Source of the DNA: Vibrio algicola | GTDB taxonomy: Bacteria; Pseudomonadota; Gammaproteobacteria; Enterobacterales; Vibrionaceae | Direction of reading: 5' to 3' | Length of the DNA: 64,000 nt | Assembly: GCF_009601765.2 (NCBI RefSeq) | Contig: NZ_CP045699.1 | Span: forward strand, 868,001-932,000 | Shown: positions 27,298 to 37,582 of the stretch, piece after piece | Layout: each line of letters begins with the position of its first letter | Numbering within the stretch: position 1 is the stretch's first letter | Notes under the pieces: generated by a model | What the model saw: only the letters and a program-made list of their open reading frames with translations | Told to the model about the DNA's origin: nothing | Database searches by the model: none | Position numbers and translations under genes: made by a program

Positions 27298-29328
27298 ATG
27301 AGTAAATTATATCAATTGGAATCGGCCTACGATCCGGCTGGTGACCAACCTGCTGCTATTGAGCAATTAACCGATGGTCTAGATTCGGGCCTTGCTCATC
27401 AAACCTTATTAGGTGTTACGGGCTCGGGTAAAACCTTTACCTTAGCCAACGTGATTGCCAACGCGCAAAGACCGACCATTATTTTAGCACCGAATAAAAC
27501 CTTAGCCGCGCAATTGTACGGCGAGATGAAAGCTTTTTTTCCTCATAATGCGGTTGAGTATTTCGTTTCTTATTACGATTATTATCAACCTGAAGCTTAT
27601 GTTCCAACCACCGACACTTTTATTGAAAAGGATTCATCGGTTAATGCGCATATCGAACAAATGCGCTTGTCTGCCACCAAATCATTAATTGAACGTAAGG
27701 ATGCCATTATTGTGGCGTCGGTTTCGGCTATTTATGGTTTGGGAGATCCTGATTCTTATTTAAAAATGATGCTGCATATTCGTCGTGGTGACATCTTGGA
27801 TCAGCGTGACATCATCCGCCGTTTGGCCGAATTGCAATATACCCGGAATGATATGGTGTTTGAACGTGGTAATTTCCGTGTCCGTGGTGAAGTGGTGGAT
27901 GTGTTTCCGGCTGATTCTGAACATGATGCGGTGCGGATTGAAATGTTTGACGAAGAAGTGGAATGCATCAGTATTTTTGACCCGCTGACTGGCGCGATCA
28001 AGCAACGGGATATGGCGCGCGCGACCATTTATCCTAAAACTCACTATGTGACCCCAAGAGAAAAAATTCTTGAAGCGATTGAAGAGATCAAGCTTGAGTT
28101 AGTTGAGCGGCAAAAACACCTGCGTGAAAATAATAAGTTGGTAGAAGATCAACGCATTACTCAGCGAACTCAGTTTGATGTTGAAATGATGAATGAAATC
28201 GGTTTTTGTTCCGGAATTGAAAACTACTCTCGCTACTTAAGTGGGCGAAAAGAAGGTGAGCCGCCACCAACCTTATTTGATTACCTGCCTAAAGATGGCT
28301 TGCTGATCATAGATGAATCGCACGTTACGGTGCCGCAAATAGGCGCGATGTATAAAGGTGACCGCTCGCGTAAAGAAACGCTGGTGGAATTTGGTTTTCG
28401 TTTGCCGTCAGCGTTGGATAATCGCCCGTTACGTTTTGAAGAGTTTGAAGCCTTAGCACCACAAACCATTTATGTTTCTGCTACGCCAAGTCAATATGAA
28501 CTGGATAAATCGGGCGATGATGTGGCCGAGCAAGTCGTGCGGCCAACCGGATTACTCGATCCAGAAATTGAAGTGCGTCCAGTCGGCACTCAAGTCGATG
28601 ATTTATTATCGGAAATACACAAACGAGTGGCAGTCAATGAGCGGGTATTGGTCACCACCTTAACCAAACGGATGGCAGAAGATCTAACCGAATACTTAAC
28701 CGAGCATGGCATTAAAGTGCGTTATCTGCATTCAGATATTGATACGGTGGAACGTGTCGAAATTATTCGTGATTTACGTTTAGGTGAGTTTGATGTGTTA
28801 GTCGGAATTAACTTACTGCGTGAAGGTTTGGATATGCCGGAAGTGTCTTTAGTCGCCATTTTAGACGCTGACAAAGAAGGCTTCTTACGTTCTGAGCGGT
28901 CGTTGATCCAAACTATCGGTCGCGCCGCGCGTAACTTGCAAGGTAAAGCCATTTTATACGGTGATTCGATAACCAAATCGATGAAAAAAGCGATAGATGA
29001 AACCGACCGTCGTCGTGCAAAACAACATGCTTACAATGAATCGATTGGTGCCACGCCACAAGCATTGACCAAAAGCATCCAAGACATTATGGAATTGAGT
29101 CATGTTGGGACGCGCAAAGGTAAAAAAGCCAGCAATGTCGTTTCGCTATCGAAAGTCGCCGAGCAAGCAGCGGAGTACCAAGCCTTGACGCCCCAACAGC
29201 TTGATAAACGCATTACTCAACTTGAAAATGAGATGTACCAACATGCACAAAATTTAGAGTTTGAGCAAGCAGCGCATAAACGCGATGAAATCGAAAAACT
29301 CAGGGCGCAGTTTATTACCAATAGTTAA
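27298..29328 (+). CDS. uvrB: Excinuclease ABC subunit B
   Basis: A 676-residue DNA damage-verifying helicase-like ATPase of nucleotide excision repair. The Walker A motif GVTGSGKT is at 39-46, the beta-hairpin [15 protein letters not shown] that inserts between strands follows, and helicase motifs such as LIIDESH and QTIGRAARN are present. The C-terminal UVR domain (about 635-670, [29 protein letters not shown]) binds UvrA/UvrC. Length is normal. It is convergent with yvcK. Confidence 0.98.
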   Translation: MSKLYQLESAYDPAGDQPAAIEQLTDGLDSGLAHQTLLGVTGSGKTFTLANVIANAQRPTIILAPNKTLAAQLYGEMKAFFPHNAVEYFVSYYDYYQPEAYVPTTDTFIEKDSSVNAHIEQMRLSATKSLIERKDAIIVASVSAIYGLGDPDSYLKMMLHIRRGDILDQRDIIRRLAELQYTRNDMVFERGNFRVRGEVVDVFPADSEHDAVRIEMFDEEVECISIFDPLTGAIKQRDMARATIYPKTHYVTPREKILEAIEEIKLELVERQKHLRENNKLVEDQRITQRTQFDVEMMNEIGFCSGIENYSRYLSGRKEGEPPPTLFDYLPKDGLLIIDESHVTVPQIGAMYKGDRSRKETLVEFGFRLPSALDNRPLRFEEFEALAPQTIYVSATPSQYELDKSGDDVAEQVVRPTGLLDPEIEVRPVGTQVDDLLSEIHKRVAVNERVLVTTLTKRMAEDLTEYLTEHGIKVRYLHSDIDTVERVEIIRDLRLGEFDVLVGINLLREGLDMPEVSLVAILDADKEGFLRSERSLIQTIGRAARNLQGKAILYGDSITKSMKKAIDETDRRRAKQHAYNESIGATPQALTKSIQDIMELSHVGTRKGKKASNVVSLSKVAEQAAEYQALTPQQLDKRITQLENEMYQHAQNLEFEQAAHKRDEIEKLRAQFITNS

Positions 29329-29340
29329 CCGCGGGATGCC

Positions 29341-29378
29341 AAAGACAGTTTATTCTGATGGAGGTAAACTGTCTTTTT
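29341..29378. terminator. Bidirectional terminator between uvrB and yvcK
   Basis: AAAGACAGTTTA and TAAACTGTCTTT pair around a 12-base loop and are followed by T residues. A second outer inverted repeat, GGATGCCAA near 29334 and TTGGCATCC near 29410, encloses it. Confidence 0.8.
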
Positions 29379-29419
29379 ATTGCCATTTTCAGGCACCGCT
29401 TAAGATCACTTGGCATCCG

Positions 29420-30310
29420 TCACTGCAAAATAATCTTTTCGATTTGTTGTTGCAGTTTTTTACGGTCGTGTCGCCATTCGTGGTTAGGTGATGCTAAGTT
29501 TACTTCAACACATTGATATTGTAGTTTTAACTCATCACTAAAGTTCTCACCCAATAAAATATCCACTTGACGACCGCCACAAGCACGTTGGCACCAATTT
29601 AATTTTTGCTCTAACGTCATCATGCCAGCAGGGCCGTATTCATTATCGAGATTATCAATAAACACCACTTTGGCTTGTGAACATTCGGCAATTGCTTTGC
29701 CTATTTCGGGTAATAACAATGGCGGCATGATGCTGGTTAAAAAACTGCCAGGTCCTAAGATAATACAGTCGGCAGCTTGGATCGCATGGATCCCTTCATC
29801 GGTAGCCGGTACTTCGGGCTCAACGTACAAACGTTGTAGTAACTCAGACATTTCATCGACATTGGTTTCCCCCCGCACCCATTGACCTGAAACCGACAAC
29901 GCAGTGAGATCTGCTGGGTGTTCCGACATCGGTACAATATTGACTTCGACTTGCAACATATCACGGATCAAATTAATCGCTTCTAATGGACGAATGGAAA
30001 GATTACCCAGCGCGGTCAGCATCAAGTTACCTAAATTGTGTCCGTTAAGCTCTCCCGCTCCTCGAAAACGATATTCAAACATCATCGAACTGGTGGTCGG
30101 TTCGGTGATCAACTGATTAATACAATTACGCGTATCGCCCCAAGCAATACCGCCTTGGCATTGACGAATACGTCCGGTTGAACCGCCATTGTCGGTAGTC
30201 GCCACAATACCGGTGGCATTATGGCCAAAATCTTTTAACGCGGCCAAAATACGGCCTAAACCATGTCCACCGCCTATTGCGACAACTTTGTTTTTGGTAT
30301 GAATAGTCAT
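29420..30310 (-). CDS. yvcK: YvcK/CofD-like UDP-GlcNAc-binding protein
   Basis: A 296-residue protein of the YvcK (E. coli YbhK) family, with the CofD-like Rossmann fold. VVAIGGGHGLGRILAALK at 9-26, ATTDNGGSTGRIR and the ILGPGSFLTSIMPPLLLP stretch are the signature segments that bind UDP-sugars. In Bacillus it is needed for morphology on gluconeogenic carbon sources; the enteric role is unclear. It lies between uvrB and moaA, as ybhK does in E. coli. Confidence 0.93.
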   Translation of the reverse strand: MTIHTKNKVVAIGGGHGLGRILAALKDFGHNATGIVATTDNGGSTGRIRQCQGGIAWGDTRNCINQLITEPTTSSMMFEYRFRGAGELNGHNLGNLMLTALGNLSIRPLEAINLIRDMLQVEVNIVPMSEHPADLTALSVSGQWVRGETNVDEMSELLQRLYVEPEVPATDEGIHAIQAADCIILGPGSFLTSIMPPLLLPEIGKAIAECSQAKVVFIDNLDNEYGPAGMMTLEQKLNWCQRACGGRQVDILLGENFSDELKLQYQCVEVNLASPNHEWRHDRKKLQQQIEKIILQ

Positions 30311-30539
30311 AAATAAATGTCATGTTAAAAATGTTGATAGAAGCGATTTGAAGAGCTTCTTCACATTTCTTTGATTTGGATTAACTAAATATAACGGGCT
30401 TAGCCTGAAATGGGTATGGCAAAAATCACGTTTCTTGCGTAGACTTTGACAATAATCTTATCAATTGGCCATTTCCAACAGAAAGTCGATTGTTATGTCA
30501 AAACTCCGAGCGTGGATCACTACGTTTACTTTTTATCTT

Positions 30540-30667
30540 ATCTATAGCGGAATGATACGTTATTACATCTGATGAAAAGTTAAATATGTTTTTTACGCCA
30601 GTGGCAAATTTTGTCACCAGGGTTTACTTAGAAATGAGTTGACCTCCCGTATTTGGAAAGGTGTTTC
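30540..30667 (+). ncRNA. Probable molybdenum cofactor (Moco) riboswitch leader of moaA
   Basis: The leader contains GCCAGTGGCAAATTTTGTCACCAGGG (stem GTGGCAA/TTGTCAC), then GTTGACCTCCCGTATT and GGAAAGGTGTTTCGTG, in which the ribosome site GGAAAGG faces the upstream pyrimidine-rich CCTCCC. This order and the 3' end match my memory of the Moco RNA motif found before moaA in enterobacteria and Vibrio. The CCTCCC could pair with the ribosome site in the off state. The 5' boundary is approximate and the pairing was not computed. Confidence 0.6.
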
Positions 30668-31723
30668 GTGACCCAATTAGTTAATCAATATACTCCTCAA
30701 AAAGAGGGGGGTCTTAGTGACTCTCCCGCTTCAGATTCTACGGAATTTGTCGATAACTTTCAGCGTAAGTTTTATTACTTACGTCTGTCGATCACTGACG
30801 TGTGTAATTTTAAGTGTACCTATTGTTTGCCCGATGGCTATCATCCAACCGGTCGTAAAAACTCGTCTTTTTTAGATCAATCTGAAATTAAACGTGTAGT
30901 CAATGCGTTCGCCGATTGTGGCACCACTAAAGTGCGTTTAACCGGCGGTGAACCAAGTTTACGCAAAGACTTTACCGATATTATTGCCAGTGTTGCCGAA
31001 ACCAAAGGCATCAATAAAGTCGCCACCACCACTAACGGTTATCGCATGGCCAAACAAGTGGATGACTGGAAAGAGGCAGGATTGACGCACATTAATGTCA
31101 GTGTCGATAGTCTAGATCCAAAATTGTTCCACCAGATCACAGGTGAAAATAAATTTCACGATGTGATGAATGGGATTGAGCGCGCCTTTGAAATTGGCTA
31201 TCAGCAAGTCAAAGTCAATGTAGTGCTGCTCAAACAATTAAATGGCCACTCGCTACCTGAATTCCTCCATTGGATCAAAACCCGACCAATTCAATTGCGC
31301 TTTATTGAATTAATGCAAACGGGCGAAATGGATACGCTATTCCAACAGCAGCATCAATCGGGCGTCAGCATCCGCAATCATCTGATCGCCAATGGTTGGT
31401 TACTCAAAATCAAAGAAGCGAATGATGGTCCCGCGCAAGTGTTTGTGCACCCTGATTACTTAGGTGAGATTGGGTTGATCATGCCGTACGAAAAAGGCTT
31501 CTGTGAAACCTGCAACCGCCTTCGAGTCTCGGCAACCGGTAAATTACACTTATGTTTGTTTGGCGATCAAGGGGTAGAATTGCGCGATCTGCTCGAACAA
31601 GATCAACAAGAAGGTGCCTTGATTGAACGCATTCAAGGCGCGCTTAAAACCAAATCAGTCAGTCACTTCTTGCAAGATGGCAATACCGGTATGACACCTC
31701 ATCTCGCCTCGATCGGCGGCTAA
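30668..31723 (+). CDS. moaA: GTP 3',8-cyclase MoaA
   Basis: A radical SAM enzyme for the first step of molybdenum cofactor synthesis, GTP to 3',8-cyclo-GTP. The N-terminal cluster CNFKCTYC, the [15 protein letters not shown]-binding region, the C-terminal cluster [19 protein letters not shown] and the terminal double Gly (ASIGG) are present. I chose GTG 30668 ([10 protein letters not shown]) because it stands at the exact place of the E. coli ATG after GGAAAGGTG; TTG 30653 lies before the ribosome site. The N-terminal 30 residues are longer and more polar than in E. coli. First gene of moaACDE. Confidence 0.95.
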   Translation: MTQLVNQYTPQKEGGLSDSPASDSTEFVDNFQRKFYYLRLSITDVCNFKCTYCLPDGYHPTGRKNSSFLDQSEIKRVVNAFADCGTTKVRLTGGEPSLRKDFTDIIASVAETKGINKVATTTNGYRMAKQVDDWKEAGLTHINVSVDSLDPKLFHQITGENKFHDVMNGIERAFEIGYQQVKVNVVLLKQLNGHSLPEFLHWIKTRPIQLRFIELMQTGEMDTLFQQQHQSGVSIRNHLIANGWLLKIKEANDGPAQVFVHPDYLGEIGLIMPYEKGFCETCNRLRVSATGKLHLCLFGDQGVELRDLLEQDQQEGALIERIQGALKTKSVSHFLQDGNTGMTPHLASIGG

Positions 31724-31800
31724 TACTTTTAGTCTCTCTCTTTAATCACGGTTCTTGTTAGTATTTCTGATGAGGGCCTGTATTGTGACAGGAATATAAC

Positions 31801-32277
31801 GTGGAAAAATTTACACACATTAATGCTTCAGGCGAAGCCAATATGGTCGATGTCTCTGCCAAACAAGAAACGGTCCGTGAAGCACGCGCAGAAGCGTGGG
31901 TGAGCATGTCGGCTGAAACGCTGCAATTGATTGTGTCTGGCGATCATCATAAAGGCGATGTGTTTGCTACCGCTCGCATTGCAGGCATCCAAGCGGCGAA
32001 AAAAACCTGGGACTTGATCCCGCTGTGTCATCCATTACTGCTGACAAAAGTTGAAGTGCATTTACAAGCTCTACCTGAAACCAATCAAGTGCGCATTGAA
32101 TCTTTATGCAAGCTGACCGGCAAAACTGGGGTAGAAATGGAAGCATTAACCGCAGCTTCTGTCGCGGCACTGACCATTTACGATATGTGTAAAGCAGTGC
32201 AAAAAGACATGGTGATTGGTCAAGTCCGATTACTGGAAAAAACCGGCGGTAAGTCTGGTCATTTCAAAGCAGAATAG
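31801..32277 (+). CDS. moaC: Cyclic pyranopterin monophosphate synthase MoaC
   Basis: A 158-residue enzyme that converts MoaA's product to cyclic pyranopterin monophosphate. [43 protein letters not shown] and [20 protein letters not shown] are hallmark segments with the conserved catalytic Lys and His residues. It starts with GTG preceded by AGGAA. It follows moaA by 77 bases, the place where moaB stands in E. coli and many vibrios; moaB is absent here. Confidence 0.96.
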   Translation: MEKFTHINASGEANMVDVSAKQETVREARAEAWVSMSAETLQLIVSGDHHKGDVFATARIAGIQAAKKTWDLIPLCHPLLLTKVEVHLQALPETNQVRIESLCKLTGKTGVEMEALTAASVAALTIYDMCKAVQKDMVIGQVRLLEKTGGKSGHFKAE

Positions 32278-32289
32278 AAGGTTATTAAT

Positions 32290-32535
32290 ATGATTAAAGT
32301 ATTATTTTTTGCTCAAACGCGTGAACAAATTGGCGAAGAGGGCATTAATGTCGATGCCGATAACCTAACCGCCGATGCCTTGCGTGATCAACTTTGCCAA
32401 CAAGGTGAACAATGGGCGCAAGCGTTGCAATCAGGCAAGTTACTTGTGGCGGTAAACCAAGATATGGTACCAATGGAAACTTTAGTTAAATCGGGCGATG
32501 AAGTGGCCTTTTTTCCACCGGTGACCGGAGGTTAA
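32290..32535 (+). CDS. moaD: Molybdopterin synthase sulfur carrier subunit MoaD
   Basis: An 81-residue ubiquitin-like protein ending in VTGG, whose terminal Gly is thiocarboxylated by MoeB and gives sulfur to the pterin. It begins 12 bases after moaC and ends one base before moaE, fitting the obligate MoaD-MoaE partnership. Confidence 0.95.
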   Translation: MIKVLFFAQTREQIGEEGINVDADNLTADALRDQLCQQGEQWAQALQSGKLLVAVNQDMVPMETLVKSGDEVAFFPPVTGG

Positions 32536-32536
32536 T

Positions 32537-33007
32537 ATGATGGATATCAACGCATTTGAAATGGTGTCTGTCCCTTATGATGATTTTGATGTTGGCGCAG
32601 AATACGCACAACTTGCTCAAGGTTCTCAAGCGGGCGCGGTAGTTACCTTTGTGGGGAAGGTTCGCGATATGAATCTGGGCGATAATGTCACCGGACTCAG
32701 TCTAGAGCATTACCCTGGCATGACCGAGCGCTCACTAATTTCTATTTGTGATCAAGCAAAGCAACGTTGGCCATTATTGAATATTCGCGTGATCCATCGT
32801 ATTGGTGATTTAGATTTAGGCGATCAAATTGTGTTTGTTGGCGTATCGAGCGTGCACCGAGTGGCAGCGTTTGAAGCGTGTGAATTCGTGATGGATTATT
32901 TAAAAACCAAAGCACCATTTTGGAAGAAAGAGCGCACCACCGATGAGGTTCGTTGGTTGGAGTCGCGTGATTGTGATGCTAAAGCGGCGCAACGTTGGAA
33001 GAAATAA
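32537..33007 (+). CDS. moaE: Molybdopterin synthase catalytic subunit MoaE
   Basis: A 156-residue catalytic subunit that puts two sulfurs into cyclic pyranopterin monophosphate with MoaD. The TFVGKVRDMNLGDNVTGLSLEHYPGMTE segment, RIGDLDLGDQIVFVGVSSVHR and the C-terminal YLKTKAPFWKKERT with active-site lysines are characteristic. No clear terminator follows; the next gene is 268 bases away. Confidence 0.96.
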   Translation: MMDINAFEMVSVPYDDFDVGAEYAQLAQGSQAGAVVTFVGKVRDMNLGDNVTGLSLEHYPGMTERSLISICDQAKQRWPLLNIRVIHRIGDLDLGDQIVFVGVSSVHRVAAFEACEFVMDYLKTKAPFWKKERTTDEVRWLESRDCDAKAAQRWKK

Positions 33008-33275
33008 CGCGATACGCTCATTAATTTGATGCGTATAGCTTCAATTAAATCAATTTTATTGTGCTTATTCGAAGATAAAAAGTAAGATCTCACACAAATA
33101 TTGATGATAAATTCAATCAAAATATCTGACTGTGATCTCGTTTTTGTTGTTAGTGACTTATTTGTATTACAAGATTATGAAATGATGTAAAAACTAACGA
33201 ACACATTGAATAAATCAATGGTTTAAAGCTAATTCTTTTGTTTTTCATATTTTATAGCGAATAGGTGACCTAGAC

Positions 33276-34862
33276 ATGAAGCATATTTATCTTAAAACCT
33301 TGCTAGCATCTTCAGTATTGCTAGCGGTCGGTTGTACATCAACAGCAACGCTTACTCCTGCTCAGCAACTTGCACAAGATCAGTCAACGGCGCAAGGTTT
33401 CACGGGTGAAGCGGTATTAACTCCGGTTGCTGTTTCAGCAAGCAGTCATGATGGTAATGGTCCTGATCGTCTGATAGATAATGATATTCAAACACGCTGG
33501 TCTGCTAATGGTGATGGCGAATGGGCGATGATTGATTATGGTTCGGCTCATGAATTTAATGCAGTTCGCGCAGCATTTAGTAAAGGTAATGAGCGTCAAA
33601 GTAAGTTTGATATTCTTGTTAGTACCGATGGTAAAACATGGACTCCTGTACTTGAAAATCAAATGAGTTCTGGTGGCGTTATTGGCTTAGAGCGTTTTGC
33701 TTTTGCACCGGTTACTGCACGTTACATCAAGTATGTTGGTCATGGTAATACCGGTAATGATTGGAACAGTGTGACAGAGCTTGCGGCAGTAAATTGTGGT
33801 GTGAATGCTTGCCCAACTAATCAAATTATTACCCCTGATGTGATTGCTGCTGAGACCTCTCTTATTGCTCAAATGAAAGCAGATGCTGCCGCTCAAAAAG
33901 ATGCGCGCAAAAATTTACGTAAAGGTGATTTTGGCGCAGTTGCGGTATACCCTTGTTTAACAACTGTTAAATGTGGTCGTGGCGAACTACCAACCCCAAC
34001 GGGTTTACCAGCAACACCAAAAGCCGGTAATGCACCAAGTCAAAACTTCGATATGACATCTTGGTACCTATCTCAGCCGTTTGACCATGATAAAAATAAC
34101 CGCCCTGATGATGTGAGTGAATGGGACCTGGCTAACGGTTACTCACACCCTGATGTATTCTACACCGCTGCAGACGGTGGTTTGGTATTCAAAACGTTTG
34201 TGAAAGGTGTTCGTACTTCACCAAATACCCAATATGCTCGTACTGAACTACGTGAAATGCTGCGTAAAGGTGATAAATCAATCCCAACGAAAGGGGTTAA
34301 CAAAAACAACTGGGTATTCAGTTCTGCGCCAGTGGCTGACCAAAAAGCCGCCGGTGGTGTTGATGGTGTACTAAACGCGACACTTAAAATTGACCACGCC
34401 ACGACAACAGGTGAAGCCGGTCAAGTTGGTCGCTTTATTATTGGTCAAATCCATGATCAAGATGATGAGCCAATTCGACTGTACTACCGTAAATTGCCAA
34501 ACCAACCAACAGGTACGGTTTACTTCGCACACGAAAACACCTTGAAAGGCACGGAGACATTCTATGACTTAGTGGGTGGCATGACGGGTGAAATCGGTGA
34601 TAAAGGTATCGCACTTGGCGAGAAATTTAGCTACCAAATCGCGGTTAAAGGTAACACGATGACAGTTACAGTTATGCGCCCTGGTAAGCCGGATGTAAAA
34701 CAAGTCGTTGATATGAGTGAAAGTGGTTACGATGTGGGTGGTAAGTACATGTACTTTAAAGCCGGTGTTTATAACCAAAATATCTCTGGTGACCCAGATG
34801 ATTACGCTCAAGCGACTTTCTACAAACTAGATAAGTCTCATAGCACATACACAGGAAAGTAA
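33276..34862 (+). CDS. Alginate lyase (PL7) lipoprotein with F5/8-type carbohydrate-binding domain
   Basis: A 528-residue surface or periplasmic lipoprotein: LLAVGC gives a lipobox with C20. Residues about 45-175 form an F5/8 type C/CBM32-like module (SASSHDGNGPDRLIDNDIQTRWSA... start; cysteines C174 and C179 close it). A linker with C227 and C233 precedes the polysaccharide lyase family 7 domain (about 255-525) with the three conserved strips RTELREM (322-328), QIH (391-393) and YFKAGVYNQ (493-501). It should cleave alginate by beta-elimination. There is no alginate import or monomer pathway beside it here. The gene is convergent with chiA, with a shared terminator. Confidence 0.92.
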   Translation: MKHIYLKTLLASSVLLAVGCTSTATLTPAQQLAQDQSTAQGFTGEAVLTPVAVSASSHDGNGPDRLIDNDIQTRWSANGDGEWAMIDYGSAHEFNAVRAAFSKGNERQSKFDILVSTDGKTWTPVLENQMSSGGVIGLERFAFAPVTARYIKYVGHGNTGNDWNSVTELAAVNCGVNACPTNQIITPDVIAAETSLIAQMKADAAAQKDARKNLRKGDFGAVAVYPCLTTVKCGRGELPTPTGLPATPKAGNAPSQNFDMTSWYLSQPFDHDKNNRPDDVSEWDLANGYSHPDVFYTAADGGLVFKTFVKGVRTSPNTQYARTELREMLRKGDKSIPTKGVNKNNWVFSSAPVADQKAAGGVDGVLNATLKIDHATTTGEAGQVGRFIIGQIHDQDDEPIRLYYRKLPNQPTGTVYFAHENTLKGTETFYDLVGGMTGEIGDKGIALGEKFSYQIAVKGNTMTVTVMRPGKPDVKQVVDMSESGYDVGGKYMYFKAGVYNQNISGDPDDYAQATFYKLDKSHSTYTGK

Positions 34863-34920
34863 ATTTTCTGAAAAGTGAACAAGATAAGAGGGTTATGATT
34901 TAACGTCTTATCAAAAAATA

Positions 34921-34950
34921 AAAGCCAGTAGAGTGATCTATTGGCTTTTG
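34921..34950. terminator. Terminator between the alginate lyase gene and chiA
   Basis: AAAAGCCAGTAGA and TCTATTGGCTTTT pair (one wobble) with loop GTGA. A and T runs on both sides allow use in both directions. Confidence 0.85.
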
Positions 34951-34970
34951 TCATGGTTATCTTTGTAAAA

Positions 34971-37505
34971 TTAGTTACAGGTTACTGCACCTAGGTTTTT
35001 CCAAACACCCCATTCACCCGATTGGCTAGGATTTTGACCTTGTGTCCACCATTTAGCCTCATAAAGAGTGCCCTCTAGTGTCACTTGATCTCCGCCGGTA
35101 TAAACTGCCGCACTATCCCAAGCATTATCACAGGTTGGATCAGGGTCTACGCTTCCTTCAGTTTTTAGAATGACAACCGAAATGGATGCAGAGCTAGACA
35201 GCTGACCATCACTGACCGTCACACTAAAGTTTAGAGTAGTATCAGCATCATATTCACCCGCGACAAAGCTAATGCTTGCACCGCTACCAGTCACGCCAGA
35301 AGGCAGAGTCCAAGTATAAGTTAAAGCATCGCCTTCAGCATCGGTAGAGCTTGATGCGTCAATCACAACCGTATCACCGGCTTGAGCTTGGGTTGGAGCA
35401 ACAATTGCAGCCACTGGCGCGGTATTTTCAACCGGAACATCGACAGGATTAACCGTGATCACAACCGTATCGGTAGCAGTAGCACCTTCGTTATCTGTAA
35501 CCGTTAAAGAGAAGATATACGTTTGTGCTTCCGTTACTTCCGTAGCATCAAAACTGGCTTTGGCTGCCGTTGCATTACTCAGGGTTACCGCAGGGCCCGA
35601 GGTTTGTGTCCAAGCGTAAGAAGCAATTGAGCCACCGACATCTTTCGACCCAGAACCATCAAGTACTACCGCCGCAGGGCCAACCACCACTTTATCAACA
35701 CCAGCATTAGCGCTTGGTGGACGGTTAGAGGCTTCACCGGCTAAACCTTCATGCATTGCATTTAAGATATCACCATTATCAGCATCAATTTCCCACGAGA
35801 ATAAACCAGCTAAACCTAAGCTACGCGCGTATTCGCCTTTAGCAATCGTTGAGCGGTCATCATCAAAGGTCAGAAGTTTACCGTTTGAACGATTCCAAAC
35901 ATAAGGCGCTTGTGCGCTTTCATCATAACCATATTCGTAGCCATTGATGCCTTGTTTGTCGGCGCCTAACATGAACTCTTTAATGCCTTTGTAATCAATA
36001 ACGCCAGCTTCCCAAACACCTTGAGCTTTGGTGCCAGTAAATTTACCGTTACCCGTACCGGTCATTGGATTCGTCGCATCGGTTAATGTGTTTGGCATCA
36101 CACCATCCCAACCACGACCATACATTGCAACACCAGCAACTAACTTATTGGCTGGAACACCTTGAGCTAATAGCAACTGAATACCATTATCTAAGGTATA
36201 AGCAGGGCCTTTAAATGGCTTTCCTTCCGCGTCGTTGCCAGTACCATCACACTGACCAGGAAGGAGTGCGCTGCTGCAATATAAACCAGCTTGGTGACCC
36301 GGAACGTTATTCCAACCGCCATAGAAGTCATAAGTCATGGCGAAGATGTAATCCATATATTGAACCGCTTGCCCATAATCCACATCTTCAACCTTATCGT
36401 GACCGGCATTAATCGCAGAGGTTAACTCATACTCTTTACCATTGGCCACTTCAAGCTCATCCAGCATCGCGCGCAGTTCTTGCATTAAAGCAACGTATGC
36501 TGGGCCATCTTTTTGCGGATCGCCTAGGTTGGCATTCTCACCACCACCACCTGGGAATTCCCAGTCAATATCAACCCCATCAAAAAACTTCCAAGTGGTT
36601 AAGAAGTCTTTAACAGAGGCGACAAAAATATCGCGCTTTGATTTATCGGTGAAAGAAAAGAAAGGATCAGAAAGTGTCCATCCACCCACAGAAGGAAGGA
36701 TTTTCAGATCAGGATTGCGCTGTTTAAGCGCCATCATCATTGCAAAGTTACCTTTGATAGGGGTGTCGTACTCGTGTCCTGCTTGTGTAAAGCTTTTTTG
36801 ATACGCCGCCCAAGGGTCATGGATAACCACGTTGTAATCAGGCACGCCCTGACACGCGGTTTGTAGCGCATTAAAGCTATTTCCACCCACAGATTTTAGC
36901 GATTCATTTGGCCCACAAATTGGAATAAAGCCGTAAAGGATATGGGTTAAATTATCAGCAGGAAGGTTATCAACGGTGTATTCACGATCATAAATACCCC
37001 ATTCAACAAAATAGGTACCGACCACGGTATCTTTGTCAGTGTTGTAGCTTTTATTGTTTGGATCGGTGTGCATCACCAATGGCGCTAAGTGAGAGCCGTC
37101 AGTATCAGCAATGGTTAACGTTTCTGATTTTGATTTAGTACAACCAGTATCATCACAAGCTTCGATCACCATTTGGTAGACGCCGCCTTTAGGATAACTA
37201 AATGATGCGGTGGTTTTACTGCCGTTAATTGGGCCTGTTGCCACCACTTCACCATCAAAATAAATGTTGTATGTATCACCTTTAACGCCACTGTATTGGT
37301 TAAAGATGATATCGACTTTAGCTTGGTCGTGATATTGCACCATGCTGTTGTAACCTGACGTTGTTTCCATCGCCAAATCAATTTTAGAAAATTGTAAATT
37401 CTTCGAACCATACATATCTAAAGCGGGGGCACCTGGAGCGGCATTTGCTGCTACAGAAGCCAACGCTAACGACATTGCTACTGCGGTTAGATTGAAACGC
37501 TTCAT
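34971..37505 (-). CDS. chiA: Secreted chitinase A (GH18) with ChiN, PKD and CBM5/12 domains
   Basis: An 844-residue exported enzyme. The start ATG 37505 gives MKRFNLTAVAMSLALASVAANA, a signal peptide cleaved near residue 23; longer starts add unlikely residues. A ChiA N-terminal fibronectin-like domain (about 25-135) precedes the GH18 barrel (about 160-580) with FDGVDIDWEF, the DxxDxDxE motif, catalytic E316. Two PKD-type beta domains follow (about 610-695, starting NRPPSANAG, and 705-785), then a C-terminal chitin-binding type 3 (CBM5/12) module with AKWWTQGQNPSQSGEWGVW. This closely follows Vibrio harveyi/cholerae ChiA. It releases mainly chitobiose, which the periplasm imports or the PTS takes up as GlcNAc. 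Confidence 0.94.
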   Translation of the reverse strand: MKRFNLTAVAMSLALASVAANAAPGAPALDMYGSKNLQFSKIDLAMETTSGYNSMVQYHDQAKVDIIFNQYSGVKGDTYNIYFDGEVVATGPINGSKTTASFSYPKGGVYQMVIEACDDTGCTKSKSETLTIADTDGSHLAPLVMHTDPNNKSYNTDKDTVVGTYFVEWGIYDREYTVDNLPADNLTHILYGFIPICGPNESLKSVGGNSFNALQTACQGVPDYNVVIHDPWAAYQKSFTQAGHEYDTPIKGNFAMMMALKQRNPDLKILPSVGGWTLSDPFFSFTDKSKRDIFVASVKDFLTTWKFFDGVDIDWEFPGGGGENANLGDPQKDGPAYVALMQELRAMLDELEVANGKEYELTSAINAGHDKVEDVDYGQAVQYMDYIFAMTYDFYGGWNNVPGHQAGLYCSSALLPGQCDGTGNDAEGKPFKGPAYTLDNGIQLLLAQGVPANKLVAGVAMYGRGWDGVMPNTLTDATNPMTGTGNGKFTGTKAQGVWEAGVIDYKGIKEFMLGADKQGINGYEYGYDESAQAPYVWNRSNGKLLTFDDDRSTIAKGEYARSLGLAGLFSWEIDADNGDILNAMHEGLAGEASNRPPSANAGVDKVVVGPAAVVLDGSGSKDVGGSIASYAWTQTSGPAVTLSNATAAKASFDATEVTEAQTYIFSLTVTDNEGATATDTVVITVNPVDVPVENTAPVAAIVAPTQAQAGDTVVIDASSSTDAEGDALTYTWTLPSGVTGSGASISFVAGEYDADTTLNFSVTVSDGQLSSSASISVVILKTEGSVDPDPTCDNAWDSAAVYTGGDQVTLEGTLYEAKWWTQGQNPSQSGEWGVWKNLGAVTCN

Positions 37506-37534
37506 ATCATTTCTCTCTCTCATTCCTTGAAGTA

Positions 37535-37582
37535 ATACCAATCGGTGTAGATATCGGATTGTCTAAATACGCTGATTGGTAT
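37535..37582. repeat. Palindromic element in the chiA leader
   Basis: ATACCAATC (37535-37543) and GATTGGTAT (37574-37582) are perfect inverted arms around a 30-base centre. The ATACCAAT tips resemble the MITE-like family at 62122, but the middle differs. It lies 30 bases before the chiA start codon and would fold in the chiA mRNA leader if the promoter is upstream of it. Confidence 0.65.
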
